A stretch of 64,000 nt of DNA, from positions 31,241,294-31,305,293 of the forward strand of contig NC_063155.1 of NCBI RefSeq assembly GCF_020921035.1, given 5' to 3'. Positions 23,797 through 34,177 of this stretch are shown one piece after another. The notes beneath the pieces were generated by a model that was not told where the DNA came from, ran no database searches, and saw only the letters and a program-made list of their open reading frames with translations. The stretch is from Rhodamnia argentea (lineage: Eukaryota > Streptophyta > Magnoliopsida > Myrtales > Myrtaceae). Numbering within the stretch: position 1 is the stretch's first letter; the number at the start of each line of letters is the position of its first letter. A program made the translations under genes and the position numbers.

Positions 23797-24905
23797 ATGG
23801 CTCGAGAAGGGGATGGGCATGATGATAGGAGAGGCCAAGTTCATGATTTTGCCCGTAGAGGCCAAGCTGCTGCTTTTGTATGCTCTTCTCTGTCTCTGCT
23901 TTTGAATGATCGAACATAAGATTCTTGGCTTTGGTTTGACTTGGGTTTGGTTCCGCACACCACAGCAAGAGTGTGATGTACTGAAGAGGCAGCTTTCACG
24001 GGCTAGTGCCCTGCCACGGCCAAGAAAGGTCCGTTGCCATCCAGGTGCCGGTTCGGGCGTGAAAGCCTTTTTCCTTGGTGGGACAGGCGTTTTCTTGCCC
24101 TGTGGAGTAGGCCATTGATCCAGTACTACTCCTTTACGGTAGTAGAAATAGTTTTCATGTTGTGAATTCAGTTAATGCTCGACCGCTATTCTAATTGCGT
24201 TCGAATTGCTCTGGTCTTTTGATATAGTCTGTTTCGAAACCGCAGGCAAAACTATATAATGAAAGCTTTACATCACAATGTAAGTTAGCGTTTCAATAGC
24301 CAAGTCGACGTTCTTCTCCTTTTCTGGGCCAACTGCGATCAAAGCAAGTTGAGACAAGCTTGAGTACGTAGAATACTTTGCTGAGGTGAGCTTAAATTTA
24401 AATTTTCAAGCTCAATTCCAGTTCAAGACAAGCTTGAGCATAATCTATCCACTTCGACTCTAGCTTGATTGCACTGTTAGGTTCAGTCCAGGTGAAGTTT
24501 GCTCCTTTTTCTCCTTGAAACCAGATGGAATAGAATTTGTCGTTTGAATTTGATAATTATGGGGTTTTGGATCACAGGGTGTTCGACTGTACTTATGCCT
24601 GCAGGAGTAGCACAAGCTTTAAGACTCCACTTTGACAGGATCAGCATGCAGTTTGATCCCGGCGCGGTCGGTGGTTTTCCCGTGCAACATGCTATGTTCT
24701 TGCCAAAAAGGTAACCACGAATCGAATGTTAAGTAGACAACCAGGATCATACGAACTCCCAATTACACACCACCTCCATTGACTTTGTTTTGTTGTCGCT
24801 TGACTTAAATATTGTTTGTGATGATCTCTTTTTTGGCCAAACTCTCTGTGCAGAATCTCTGATGGCAAGAAGGCGCGAAAACCAGAAGGTACCAACACTG
24901 AATGA
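23797..24905 (+). CDS. Small plant protein with GTGVFLP / LMPAxVxQAL motifs (tentative)
   Basis: A phase-consistent model with exons 23797-23877, 23966-24101, 24578-24710 and 24854-24905 gives 133 aa. Exon 2 ends with 'GSGVKAFFLGGTGVFLP' and exon 3 begins 'CSTVLMPAGVAQALRLHFD'. These blocks recall a family of uncharacterised plant proteins with 'GTGVFLPRR ... STVLLPARVVQALNLNFD'. The C-terminal exon reads 'RISDGKKARKPEGTNTE'. Three introns are clean GT-AG, but the exon 2 donor (GTGGAG at 24102) is weak. Several family positions look altered (for example LPRR is absent), so this could be a diverged or decaying copy. The first exon may extend further upstream in frame. No function can be assigned. 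Confidence 0.45.
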
Positions 24906-25666
24906 TTCAGTAGACATGTCTCCCTCAGGAGTGTGCAGTGTTCTCATCCTCTTCTGAATTTCTCAACGAATTATTGCCCAAATTTCGGTTTCCGGCTTTT
25001 GCTTTGCCAACCCTTGAGCTTTCCATGATTTACTGTAATGGCACAAAAAAGAGAGAAATATAATTAACTGGAAAATGAAAAGGACACAAGAAAGAGCTTT
25101 TGGCCCCTTCCTTTTGTCTTATACTAGTTCATGTAAGAGTGTTTTAAGTTCCTCGATATAAGCTAGTCTTTCATTCTGTCTGAAAAACTGTAGATGTAAT
25201 AAAACGGCAAAGGCACGCGATCACATCAGACAGGAATTTCAAAGTTGTGGAAGTATGAAATTGGAACTCTGAAAAACTCCTTGGCAAAGACGTACAAGAT
25301 CTCTCTTCTGACTCGTATGACTCAGTTGAAATGTCTCGTTTTGACTACTTCATCAGCCAGAGACTCCCAAAAACAAATCGGTCAAATGCAGATGTCGCTT
25401 AGCTTTTCCTGGATTTATATTAGGTGCTTGTTCGAGTTGCTTCCGAATGCAGTTTTAGTCAGAATGGTGAATTTTCCAAACGGGTCCCTTTTGAAAAGGG
25501 GAGTTGTACACGGCAAAAATTTCCTCACTGGTTTCGCAGACTCTTCAAAGGGTCCTAAACGTCCTTAAATACTCGCCTGGGTTGCCATTCATGCCGCAGT
25601 TTTTTGCACAGTCAGCAGTTTCGAATTCCATTTTCGTAGAGTTTGGGATCGGTCATCATCCCTGCC
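24906..25666. other. Upstream region of the first UGT gene
   Basis: No gene supported; a plus-strand ORF at 25245-25568 has no recognisable features. The last 150 bp probably contain the core promoter and leader of the UGT gene. Confidence 0.45.
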
Positions 25667-27169
25667 ATGCCTGTAAGTGAGAATCGCCGCCTGGTGTTGG
25701 TCCTCTTCCCCTTGCAGGGCCACATCAACCCCATGCTTCAGCTAGCCACCATACTGAACTCGAGAGGCTTCTCAATAACCATTGCTCATCCTGAGTTCAA
25801 CTCTCCCGATCCTTCCAACTATCCGAATTTCACCTTCTTACCGATACCTGATGGCTTGTCTAAAAGCAGCTTCGCTGCTCAGGACTTCCACTCGACGATG
25901 ATTGCCATTCACAGGAACTGCCAGGAACCCCTTCGACGATTTATCCTACAAACGTTGGAACAGAATAATCCACAGGGTCAGGTTGCATGCATCGTCTATG
26001 ATGCGGTGATGCACTTTGCTCAAAAGGTGGCTTCTCAATTGAATCTGCCGAGTATTAACGTTCGAACCAGTGCAGCTGCTTCTATGTTGGCTTTTGCCGC
26101 CTTTCCCCGGGCCGACGAGCAAGGCTATATAACTTTCGCAGGCAAGTTTGAATTGAGAAGTTTATCTGAACGATTGTCGAGGCAATTAGGAAGACGTTTT
26201 TAATATCACACCCGGAACATCTAGTTATCCGAAACTAATGCTAGAATTGCTTCTGATTTGGCAGATTCTTTAACTCAGGATGAATCCCACAAGTTGCAGT
26301 CCCTCGAACTCAGGGACCTTCTCATTACCATGGGGGAGAATCCCTCAGACACCACCCTAGAGCTTCGGGCTGCCACGACAAGTGCGACGAGAAATTCCTG
26401 TGCAACCATCGTGAACACAATACAGTTCCTCGAAGAGGAGACGCTACCGAAGATTCGAGAATATTTCCATGCACCGATATTTGCCATTGGCCCTTTTCAC
26501 AAGTTAGCCCCTTCTTCCTCTAGCTCGCTACTGGAGGAAGATACCGGGTGCATTTCATGGCTCGACAAGCAAGCTAGCAGATCGGTCCTATACGTGAGCT
26601 TCGGCAGCGTGGCTAGCATGAACGAGGAACAACTGCTTGAAACTGCCATGGGATTGGCCATGAGTGAGAGGCCTTTCTTGTGGGTGGTACGACCCAGTTC
26701 GGTGGGCTGCACGGAGTGGGTCGAGCTCTTGCCAAAGGGATTCCAAGAAATAATAGGACAAAGAGGTTGTATTGTGAAATGGGCACCGCAGAAGGAAGTT
26801 TTGGCTCATGGTGCAGTAGGAGGATTCTGGACTCACTGCGGATGGAACTCGACCCTGGAAAGCATCTGCGAAGGCGTTCCCATGCTCTGCTGGCCGGTGT
26901 TCGGCGACCAAGTTCTGGATGCGAAGTACATTAGCCACTTATGGAAGATCGGACTGCAGTTGGAAGCGAAGCTAGAACGTGGGAAGATCGCAAGAGCCAT
27001 CAGACAACTAATGGTAGAGGAAGAAGGGGAGGAGATTAGACGAAAGGCCCAGGAATTCAAAGTGAGAGCTGAACAAAGTCTCGACATTGGCGGTTCCACC
27101 AACACTTCATTGAATGAATTGGTGGAACTCATCCTGTCATTCCAATCTCAACATGTAACACCAGACTAA
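25667..27169 (+). CDS. UDP-glycosyltransferase, UGT76-like, copy 1 (intact)
   Basis: Family 1 glycosyltransferase that would transfer sugar from UDP-sugar to a small lipophilic acceptor in the cytosol. Exons 25667-26141 and 26265-27169 encode 459 aa. The catalytic His lies in QGHINPM (H19). 'FNSPDPSNYPNFTFLPIPDGL' is typical of the UGT76 group. The C-terminal PSPG box runs from WAPQKEVLAHG to CWPVFGDQ, ends in Asp-Gln and so favours UDP-glucose. The intron is unusual: the donor is GC (AG|GCAAGT at 26142), the acceptor CAG. The neighbouring paralogue has GT at the same place, so the boundary is well supported. The first ATG is at 25667; an apparent longer ORF begins with TTG. The acceptor substrate is unknown. 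Confidence 0.9.
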
Positions 27170-27716
27170 CCGCAAATTCTGGCCTCCAACCGCCACCGAA
27201 GTATCTGTTTATGCATTCTAATACCATCTTGTCGAGGGGACCTTTCGCTCACACCCAAAAGTCCGGTGACAGATCGGATATCAGCATGCCGAATGAACAG
27301 TGTTTTCCGATAGCGTCTTTTTCTTTGTTTTATATGTTCAAAAGATTTCTTGCGATCTAGTGGATGGTTGCGACATGCTAGAGAGAATTTGACATTTGAT
27401 ACACCAATAAAGATGATGCACGAGTCGTGCTGAAACTGCTATCAGCAACTTCACCTATTGCTTCGACCAAAAAAAACTTCTCCTACTGCCAATTTTCTGC
27501 AGCATTGGCCCCAACATGCCGTGTCCAACTCCCAATACAATATTTTGACTCAGCCAATATCATGTGAACCTTCTTTATTGAACTCTTCCACCCTTTTGAC
27601 TGGCCGGCAGCATTTAACAATCGTCCCTTTCACGCCCATTTTAATACGAAGAAACGAAAATGAACTGCAAATTGCTTGACGAAAGACCACTCAAGTGAGT
27701 TTTGGCCTCACACCGA
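27170..27716. other. Intergenic DNA; UGT-type upstream region
   Basis: The stretch 27290-27480 recurs at about 29990-30180 ('tttgttttatatgt...ttgc.at.tagtggatggttg...' and 'gatgatgcacgagtcgtgctgaaactgct'). A related version precedes the third UGT at 30640. It is thus the upstream region shared by the duplicated UGT genes. Confidence 0.6.
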
Positions 27717-29768
27717 CTGGCAAAGGCCGGAGATCGGGGGCGGCGCCATTTGGTACTAGTGCCGTGTCCTTACCAAGGTCACCTGAATCCGATGCTTCAG
27801 CTCGGAGGAGCTCTTCAGTCGATCGGCTCTTTCTCTGTCACAGTAGCTCGCACGGAGTTCCACTTCCTTAACCAATCTAACCACCCTCAGTTTCATTTTC
27901 TTCCCATAGCAGATGGCTTATCCAATGCCGACAAGTCCTCTAGAGGTGCGCATCTCTGGTCCTGAAGCTCAATGTCAACTGCAAGACCTCGTTCCAGGAA
28001 TCCTTAACAAGACCAAGGGAACGGACAAATTGCCAAGAAGAGTTTACCTGCATAATCTGTGATCAGCTCATGTATTTCACAGAAGAGGTAGCTTGAGAGC
28101 TGAAAATCCCATGTATCATCTTCCGCACCTGTAGCGCTACCAATACTTCGATCATCAACGAGTACCCTCGACTCCAAGAAGAAGGCTTCATTCCCTTGCA
28201 AGGTAAGTAAACCTCTATGCCAGATATCTAGACTAGACATCACTCATCAGGCGTAGCTTTAGACCAACGTGAACACTTCACCCCCTTGACGGCCTAATAC
28301 CAAAGAAAAAAAAAAAAAACCCTCCAACCTTAGTCTCTATCTCAATTATATTCAAAAAAATTTTTTGTCTCGTAAAACACTCCCGCTTGTACTTTTATTC
28401 CTATTCTACCGGCCTGAAATCTAAAAAATCATCAACTTTAGCATCTGTCTAAATTATATCCACAAAAAAAAAATTCTCATAAAGATCCCCAAACTTTTAT
28501 TTTTGTTCTTATTCTACCACCGTCCGCCTTCCGTCCATAATCACCATTAGTTAATCCTATATAGCTCGAATTTTCTCGCCGAACTCAGCAATGATTCGAA
28601 ATTCAAAACAGCAAGTTTCAAGGGCAACGAGATTTGATATCATTTGTCCAAAAAATCATATCTCCACGTCTAGTCGTTCTTTGGGCTGTTGAGTGTCAGG
28701 GAAATCCAAAACACCTTGTCTTAAGTGACGGGTAGAATTGGAACAAAAGTAAAAGTTGGGATTTTTTATATGTCAAAATTTTTTTTGAATATAATTAGGA
28801 TAAGTGCTAAAGTTGAGTTTTTTTTTTTTTTTTTTTTTTTGTGTGGATATTGAGCCCCCTTAACTAGGCTTTGCATTCATCTTTATAAATTTGCAGATTC
28901 GAAAGCACTGGAGCTCGTACCTCGGCTTCATCCCCTCAGATTTAAGGATCTTTCCATTTACAAGTCTGGAGGCTTTGAAAAATTGTTGCCACTGCTCGAG
29001 AGATCTAACCAAATAGGATCTTCGGTCGCATTCCTCCTGAACACCATTGAATGCCTTGAACAGTCATTATTGATGAAGCTCGGACAGGAATACCTGGTTC
29101 CCTTTTTCACCATAGGACCTGTACACAAGATTGCTCCACCTCTCTCCAGCAGCCTAATCGAAGAGGACGAGAGTTGCATCGCGTGGCTGAACAAGCAAGC
29201 CAAGAATTCGACCCTGTATGTGAGCCTGGGAAGCCTAGCGTCCACTAACGAGAAAAAGCTAGTCGAAATGGCTTGGGGACTCATAAACTGCGAGCAACCC
29301 TTCCTGTGGGTCGTACGTCCTGGGTTGGTTCCCAGGTCGGAAGCCATCGACATGCTCCCCGATGGCTTCGAGGAAATTGTGGGCGAAAGGGGTCGTGTCA
29401 TAAAATGGGCACCACAGCAGAAAGCCTTGGTGCATGAGTCGGTCGGGGCGTTTTGGAGCCATTGAGGCTGGAATTCGACCCTCGAGAGCATCTCCGAAGG
29501 AGTACCGATGATTTGCACACCGTGCTTCGGGGACCAGAGAGTGAACGCCAGGTACTTGACCCATGTTTGAAGGGTAGGCCTGCTGCTGGAAGCAATGGAA
29601 AGAGGAGAGATCGAAAGAGCTATAAAGAAGCTTATGGCCAGCGAAGGAGGAGAGACCGCGAGGCAGAGGATGACGGACTTGAAGCGCGAAGTGCTACATG
29701 GTATCAAAGAAGGTGGCTCTTCTTACAATTTCCTGCATGTACTGGTCAAGTGCATCAACGCATTATAG
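27717..29768 (+). pseudogene. UGT76-like pseudogene, copy 2
   Basis: A close paralogue of the gene at 30908-32390, including downstream sequence. Several independent lesions are readable. The start codon position is CTG (27717) instead of ATG. One base is missing near 27950, shifting exon 1. An Arg codon is TGA near 28094. In exon 2 the Cys of the PSPG 'HCGWNS' is TGA (29464-29466) and a Trp codon near 29570 is also TGA. The intron is about 700 bp instead of about 125 bp because a foldback element sits in it (28291-28854). It keeps the splice sites and the TAG stop. Exon 2 is still highly similar to its partner, so silencing looks fairly recent. Confidence 0.93.
28291..28854. mobile_element. 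Foldback element in the UGT pseudogene intron
   Basis: Absent from the same intron of the paralogue at 31395-31518. The flanks CCCCCTTGAC (28281-28290) and CCCCCTTAAC (28855-28864) look like a 10-bp target duplication with one change. Near the ends, 'aaaaccctccaaccttagtctctatctcaattatattc' is mirrored by 'gaatataattaggataagtgctaaagttgag', giving long inverted arms. 'acttttattcctattctacc' and 'ggtagaattggaacaaaagtaaaag' are a second mirrored pair. It has no coding capacity. Confidence 0.7.
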
Positions 29769-30227
29769 ATGACTTGTGGAGGTGCAGTTGATAGTTTCCT
29801 ATTTTTCCAGCAGCATTTTGAGTTCTTCTTAATCCACCTCAAACCGAGCACAAGCTCCTTACACAGGAAAGAATTGTTGCAGTGTTCTGAGAAATGGTAG
29901 CTTAGCTCTTGTTGCTTTCTAGAAGTGGAAGATTGGGTCACAAGCTTTGGTACAAGATCAAGAACTGAGGCAATGTAGCGTAATTATCTGTGATTATCAG
30001 AACCAGTTGTTTTCCGACGGTGTCTTCTTCTTTGTTTTATATGTCCGAAAGATTCCTTGCCATTTAGTGGATGGTTGCAAGGGAGAACTTGATATTCAAT
30101 TAAAGATGATGCACGAGTCGTGCTGAAACTGCTCAGCAACTTCACGCCTATTATTGCCAAATTATCTGACTCAGCCATTATCATGCGAGCCTTCTTTAGA
30201 GAACTCTTCAACTCTTTTGACAGTGAT
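29769..30227 (+). repeat. Downstream region of copy 2 plus orphan UGT upstream region
   Basis: 29769-30008 matches 32391-32640, the 3' flank of the third UGT. From about 29990 to 30215 the sequence instead matches 27290-27480 and 30640-30745, the upstream regions of the UGT copies, yet no UGT follows. It is a leftover of unequal duplication, ending where an sHSP fragment begins. Confidence 0.65.
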
Positions 30228-30344
30228 CGAGGAGCGGCGAATGGGTCCCAGTGGTTGAGGGACGAGAAGAGGTCGTTTTTCAGGTTCATGGAGCAGTCCC
30301 AGACAACGTCCAGACAAAATGGGTCGTCATTTTTCTCTCTGAGC
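30228..30344 (-). pseudogene. Fragment of the small heat-shock protein gene
   Basis: On the minus strand this matches the 5' part of the sHSP gene at 32816-33301: leader bases (agctc.gagagaaaaatg), then a gap of about 15 codons after the ATG, then codons for DDPF..DVVWDCSMNLKNDLFSSLNHWDPFAA. It stops at about codon 45, so the alpha-crystallin domain is missing. It cannot make a functional chaperone. Confidence 0.75.
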
Positions 30345-30907
30345 TTATGTTTAAATTTAATTTTTTTTAAAAAATTGAATGTTTAAAAAAAATAGTTTTT
30401 TGCGAATTTTTAAATCTAATTTTATTTTTTAAAAAAAGTTGAAAAGTTCACGTATACTTAATTTTTTTTTTAAATAATGTCATTTTATATTAAGAAATTA
30501 ATTATAGATAACACTTATTAGTTTTGGATTTGAATACCTCACCGAAATCACTTAACTAATTTGGATAAAAAAAAAAAAATTGGCACATATGAGCGTCGCA
30601 CATGACCTCTGATATTTCTAGCGTTACTCTCCCCCCAATAAAAATGATGCACGAGTACCACCGTGCTGGAAACTGCTCAGCAACTTCACGCCTATTGCCA
30701 AATTCTCTGGCTCAGCCATTATCATGTGATACTTCTTTTGGGGACACTCGCACTCTCTTGACTGACGGGCGGCATCTAGCGGTGAGCATCCATCACTGAA
30801 TGATTGTGCCCGCCCGTACCTTTCGTGCCCCTTTCCAATACGAAGGAATCCAACCCCAAGATTGCGTAAAGAAAGAGCCACTCCAGTGAGTTTTGGCCTC
30901 CCACCGA
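30345..30907. other. AT-rich spacer and UGT copy 3 upstream region
   Basis: 30345-30610 is very AT-rich with A and T runs and no gene. 30640-30900 is the duplicated UGT upstream region ('atgatgcacgagtaccaccgtgctgg...'). Confidence 0.55.
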
Positions 30908-32390
30908 ATGGCAAAGGCCGGAGATCCGAGGCGTCGCCTTCTGGTGCTAGTGCCGTGTCCTTACCAGGGTCACCTGAATCCGATGCTTCAGCTCGGAGCG
31001 GCTCTTCAATCGACCGGCTCTTTCTCCATCACAGTAGCTCACACCGAGTTCAACTTCCCTAACCAATCTAACCACCCTCAGTTTCATTTTCTTCCCATAG
31101 CAGATGGCTTATCCGATGCCGACACGTCTCTTAGAGGTTTCGTGTCTCTGGTCTTGAAGCTCAATGTCAACTGCAAGACCTCGTTCCAGGAATCCTTAAC
31201 AAGATTAAGGGAACGGACAGATTGGCAAGAAGATATTGCCTGCATAATCTATGACGGGCTCATGTATTTCGCAGAAGAGGTAGCCCGAGAGCTGAAAATC
31301 CCATGTATCATATTCCGCACCTGTAGCGCTGCCACTTCTTCGCTCTACAACGAGTACCCTCAACTCCAAGAAGAAGGCTTCATTCCCTTGCAAGGTAAGT
31401 AAGCCTCTATGCCAGGTATCTAGACTAGGTATCACTCATCAGGTGTAGTTTTAGTCGACCATGAACAATTCACGCCCTGAACTGCACAGACTTTGCATCC
31501 ATCTTTATCAATTTGCAGATTCGAAAGCACTGGAATTCGTACCTCGGCTTCATCCCCTCAGATTTAAGGATCTTAGCATTTACAAGTTTGAAGGATTTGA
31601 AAATTTGTTGCCACTGCTCGAGAGATCTAGTCAAGTAGGATCTTCGGTCGCATTCCTCCTGAACACCATTGAATGCCTTGAACAGTCATCGTTGATGAAG
31701 CTTAGGCAGGCATACCCAGTTCCCTTTTTCACCGTAGGACCTGTACACAAGATTGCTCCACCTCTCTCCAGCAGCCTAATCGAAGAGGACGAGAGTTGCA
31801 TCGCGTGGCTGAATAAGCAAGCCAAGAATTCGACCCTCTACGTGAGCCTGGGAAGCGTAGCATCCATTGACGAGAAAGAGCTCGTCGAAATGGCTTGGGG
31901 ACTCGCAAACTGCCAGCAACCCTTCCTGTGGGTCGTACGTCCTGGGTTGGTTCACGGGTCGGAAGGGATCAATCTGCTCCCCGACGGCTTTGCAGAAATT
32001 GTGGGCGAAAGGGGTCGTGTCATAAAATGGGCACCACAGCAGAAAGTCTTGGCACATGAGTCAGTTGGGGCATTTTGGAGCCATTGCGGCTGGAATTCGA
32101 CCCTCGAGAGCATCTCTGAAGGAGTCCCGATGATATGCACACCGTGCTTCGGGGACCAGAGAGGGAATGCCAGGTACTTGAGCCATGTTTGGAGGGTAGG
32201 CCTGTTGCTGGAAGACATGGAAAGAGGAGAGATCGAAAGAGCTATAAAGAAGCTTATGGCCAGCGAAGAAGGAGAGACCGTGAGGCAGAGGATGACGGAC
32301 TTGAAGCGCGAAGTGATACATGCTATCAAAGAAGGCGGCTCTACTTACGATTTCCTGGATGAACTGGTCAAGTACATCAACGCATTATAG
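30908..32390 (+). CDS. UDP-glycosyltransferase, UGT76-like, copy 3 (intact)
   Basis: Exons 30908-31394 and 31519-32390 (GTAAGT...TTTGCAG) encode 452 aa. H22 in YQGHLNPM is the catalytic His. The N-domain has 'FNFPNQSNHPQFHFLPIADGL', close to copy 2 and more distant from copy 1. The PSPG box runs WAPQQKVLAHES to CTPCFGDQ with HCGWNS and the final Gln present. The unusual '[10 protein letters not shown]' (copy 1 has LCWPVFGDQ) lacks the common Trp-P. It should be an active UDP-glucose-dependent enzyme on small acceptors such as phenolics, terpenoids or amino-acid conjugates; which one is unknown. The ATG is at 30908; the longer open frame starts with TTG. Confidence 0.92.
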
Positions 32391-32815
32391 ATGAGTTGTG
32401 AAGGTGCAGTTGATAGTTTCCTATTTTTCCACCAGCATTTTGAGTTCTTCTTAATCCACCTCAAAGCGAGCACAAGCTCCTTACCCAGGAAAGAATTGTT
32501 GCTGTGTTCTGAGAAGTGGTAGCTTAGCTCTTGTTACTTTCGAGAAGTGGAAGATTGTGTCGCAAGCTTTGGTAACAGATATGGAACTGAGGCAATGTAG
32601 CATAATAATTTATTATCATCAGAACCAGTTGTCACAGCAGTAAAGTAGCGGATAACACAAAGCACCGAAATTTCATCTTAACACTTCCTCACACACGCAC
32701 AAATCCCCCCAAGCCATCCAGTCCCCGTCTGTTCTCACACACAGACACTGTTCCTGGATTATAACTATACATTCCATTTTCAAACCATGGATACAAAATC
32801 ACACACCAAAGGCGG

Positions 32816-33301
32816 TCAGTCAGTGATCTCAACGACCCTGACATTGTCTCGCCTCGGAGCTTCTTCCACGACCTTCGGAACAGTAACGACGAGAAACCCA
32901 TCCTTCATATCGGCCGTGACCAGGTCCAGCCTCACGTCCTCCGGCAAGGAGAAGCTGCTCGAGCACTCGCCTCCGCTGATCCTGAGCACTCTGTTGGCAC
33001 CCACCTCGATGACGACGTCGTTGCCACCCAGACCCGGGAAATAGCCCTTGAAGAAATGGGCTTCGCGGGTCTCCCTCCAGTCGATCCGGGTACGGACCGG
33101 CGCAAGAGCACCGGTGAAGAAGTCCGGGAAGCGAGAGGAGGGCGAGGAGGAAGGGAAAGGGGAGGTGGCGAATGGGTCCCAGAGATCGAGGGACGGGAAG
33201 TCGTTTCTCAGGTTCATGAAGGAGTCCCAAACGACGTCCAGAGAAAATGGGTCGTCGTCGCTGGCGACCCGTCTTCGGTCGGTGACGTGGATGATCGACA
33301 T
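32816..33301 (-). CDS. Small heat-shock protein (class I-like, divergent)
   Basis: Single-exon 161-aa (about 18 kDa) alpha-crystallin chaperone that would hold unfolding proteins in the cytosol during heat stress. The N-arm has 'DPFSLDVVWDSF' and 'LDLWDPFA', as in class I sHSPs. The alpha-crystallin domain (about 67-145) includes ETREAHFFKGYFPGL, DVVIEVGANRVLRISGG and DMKDGFLVVTVPK. The C-terminal V-x-I anchor is V157-E158-I159. Compared with typical class I members the 'RSSGKFxRRF' block is replaced by a short 'CSSSFSLPED', so it is divergent. The frame stays open upstream to 33739, but the domain and homologues support ATG 33301. An imperfect heat-shock element (TTCTAGTAAATTC, 33392-33404) lies 90 bp upstream. 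Confidence 0.9.
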   Translation of the reverse strand: MSIIHVTDRRRVASDDDPFSLDVVWDSFMNLRNDFPSLDLWDPFATSPFPSSSPSSRFPDFFTGALAPVRTRIDWRETREAHFFKGYFPGLGGNDVVIEVGANRVLRISGGECSSSFSLPEDVRLDLVTADMKDGFLVVTVPKVVEEAPRRDNVRVVEITD

Positions 33302-34177
33302 TTTTCTCTCCGAGCTAGCTAATTCGAGTGCGAATGGGAAAGTGATGATGCCCGCAGAAAGAAGATCCACCCATTTAGAAATTGCCCGAGCTTCTAGTAA
33401 ATTCGGTAGACACCGGTGGCACCTATCGGGTCGGGTTAACTTTATCCACCAAGTTCGTGGGCCTTCTTCCGATTGGCTTCGTTTGAGTTGGTACCACACC
33501 GGCCATGAATGATGATCATGCACCCCCGAGTTTCTATTATCATTTTTTCTTTTGGTCGAATCATTGTTTGTAGTGGATAGGTGCATTTTCCGTAGGGCTA
33601 ATTTCTGACGCGACAACGATGAGAACATCTTCAAGCTCAACATGAACGAAAATACTCCAATACCGGTCAAACTTGAGCTAATATCAGCAATGATAGTAAT
33701 GGCGGTGCTACTAAGACAAAGACAATAAGGTCCACACAATTAATGATTGAAATTATATTGATTCGCATAATGTAGAGACCATCTATAACTTCTGCAATGG
33801 CACGACACAGGTCTGACACCCTCATATAATTTCATCAAACACCTGTGAATAACAATCAAGACTTCTTCAGATATTCAACAGCCGGGTGTCTGATCGTGCT
33901 TTACTCTTCAGTAAGAACCACATCTCAGAATTCAATTCAACCGAAACTAACGCTGCTATTTATTAAGAATACAAGTCTTCCCAAGAACTGTGGACCGCGA
34001 GCATTCAGGACCGCCACGGCCCCAAAGTGCAACCAAAACAATAAGCAAGAGGACCTCGTAAACTCAAAAGACATACAAGAAAATGGACTATCAGTATTCA
34101 ATATAAGTTCCCGGCTTTCCTCAAAAAACCAACTGGGCATCTACTCTAGGATGACACCGATCAGCTGCACCGCAATT
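33302..34177. other. sHSP promoter side and TIM10 3' flank
   Basis: Between divergently placed ends of sHSP (promoter) and TIM10 (3'UTR). No further gene supported. Confidence 0.5.

Noticed and set aside
28958-29707. 249-aa minus-strand ORF across UGT pseudogene exon 2 (and a similar one in copy 3)
   Set aside because: Antisense shadow of the UGT coding sequence, repeated at the same place in both paralogues.
33392-33404. Heat-shock element TTCTAGTAAATTC as a firm regulatory site
   Set aside because: One of three units is imperfect and no TATA box is seen between it and the ATG, so I mention it only in the gene entry.
33302-33739. In-frame N-terminal extension of the sHSP by 146 codons
   Set aside because: The extension has no sHSP-like or targeting features I trust, and ATG 33301 gives the normal family length. 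An open frame of this size can occur by chance in this composition.
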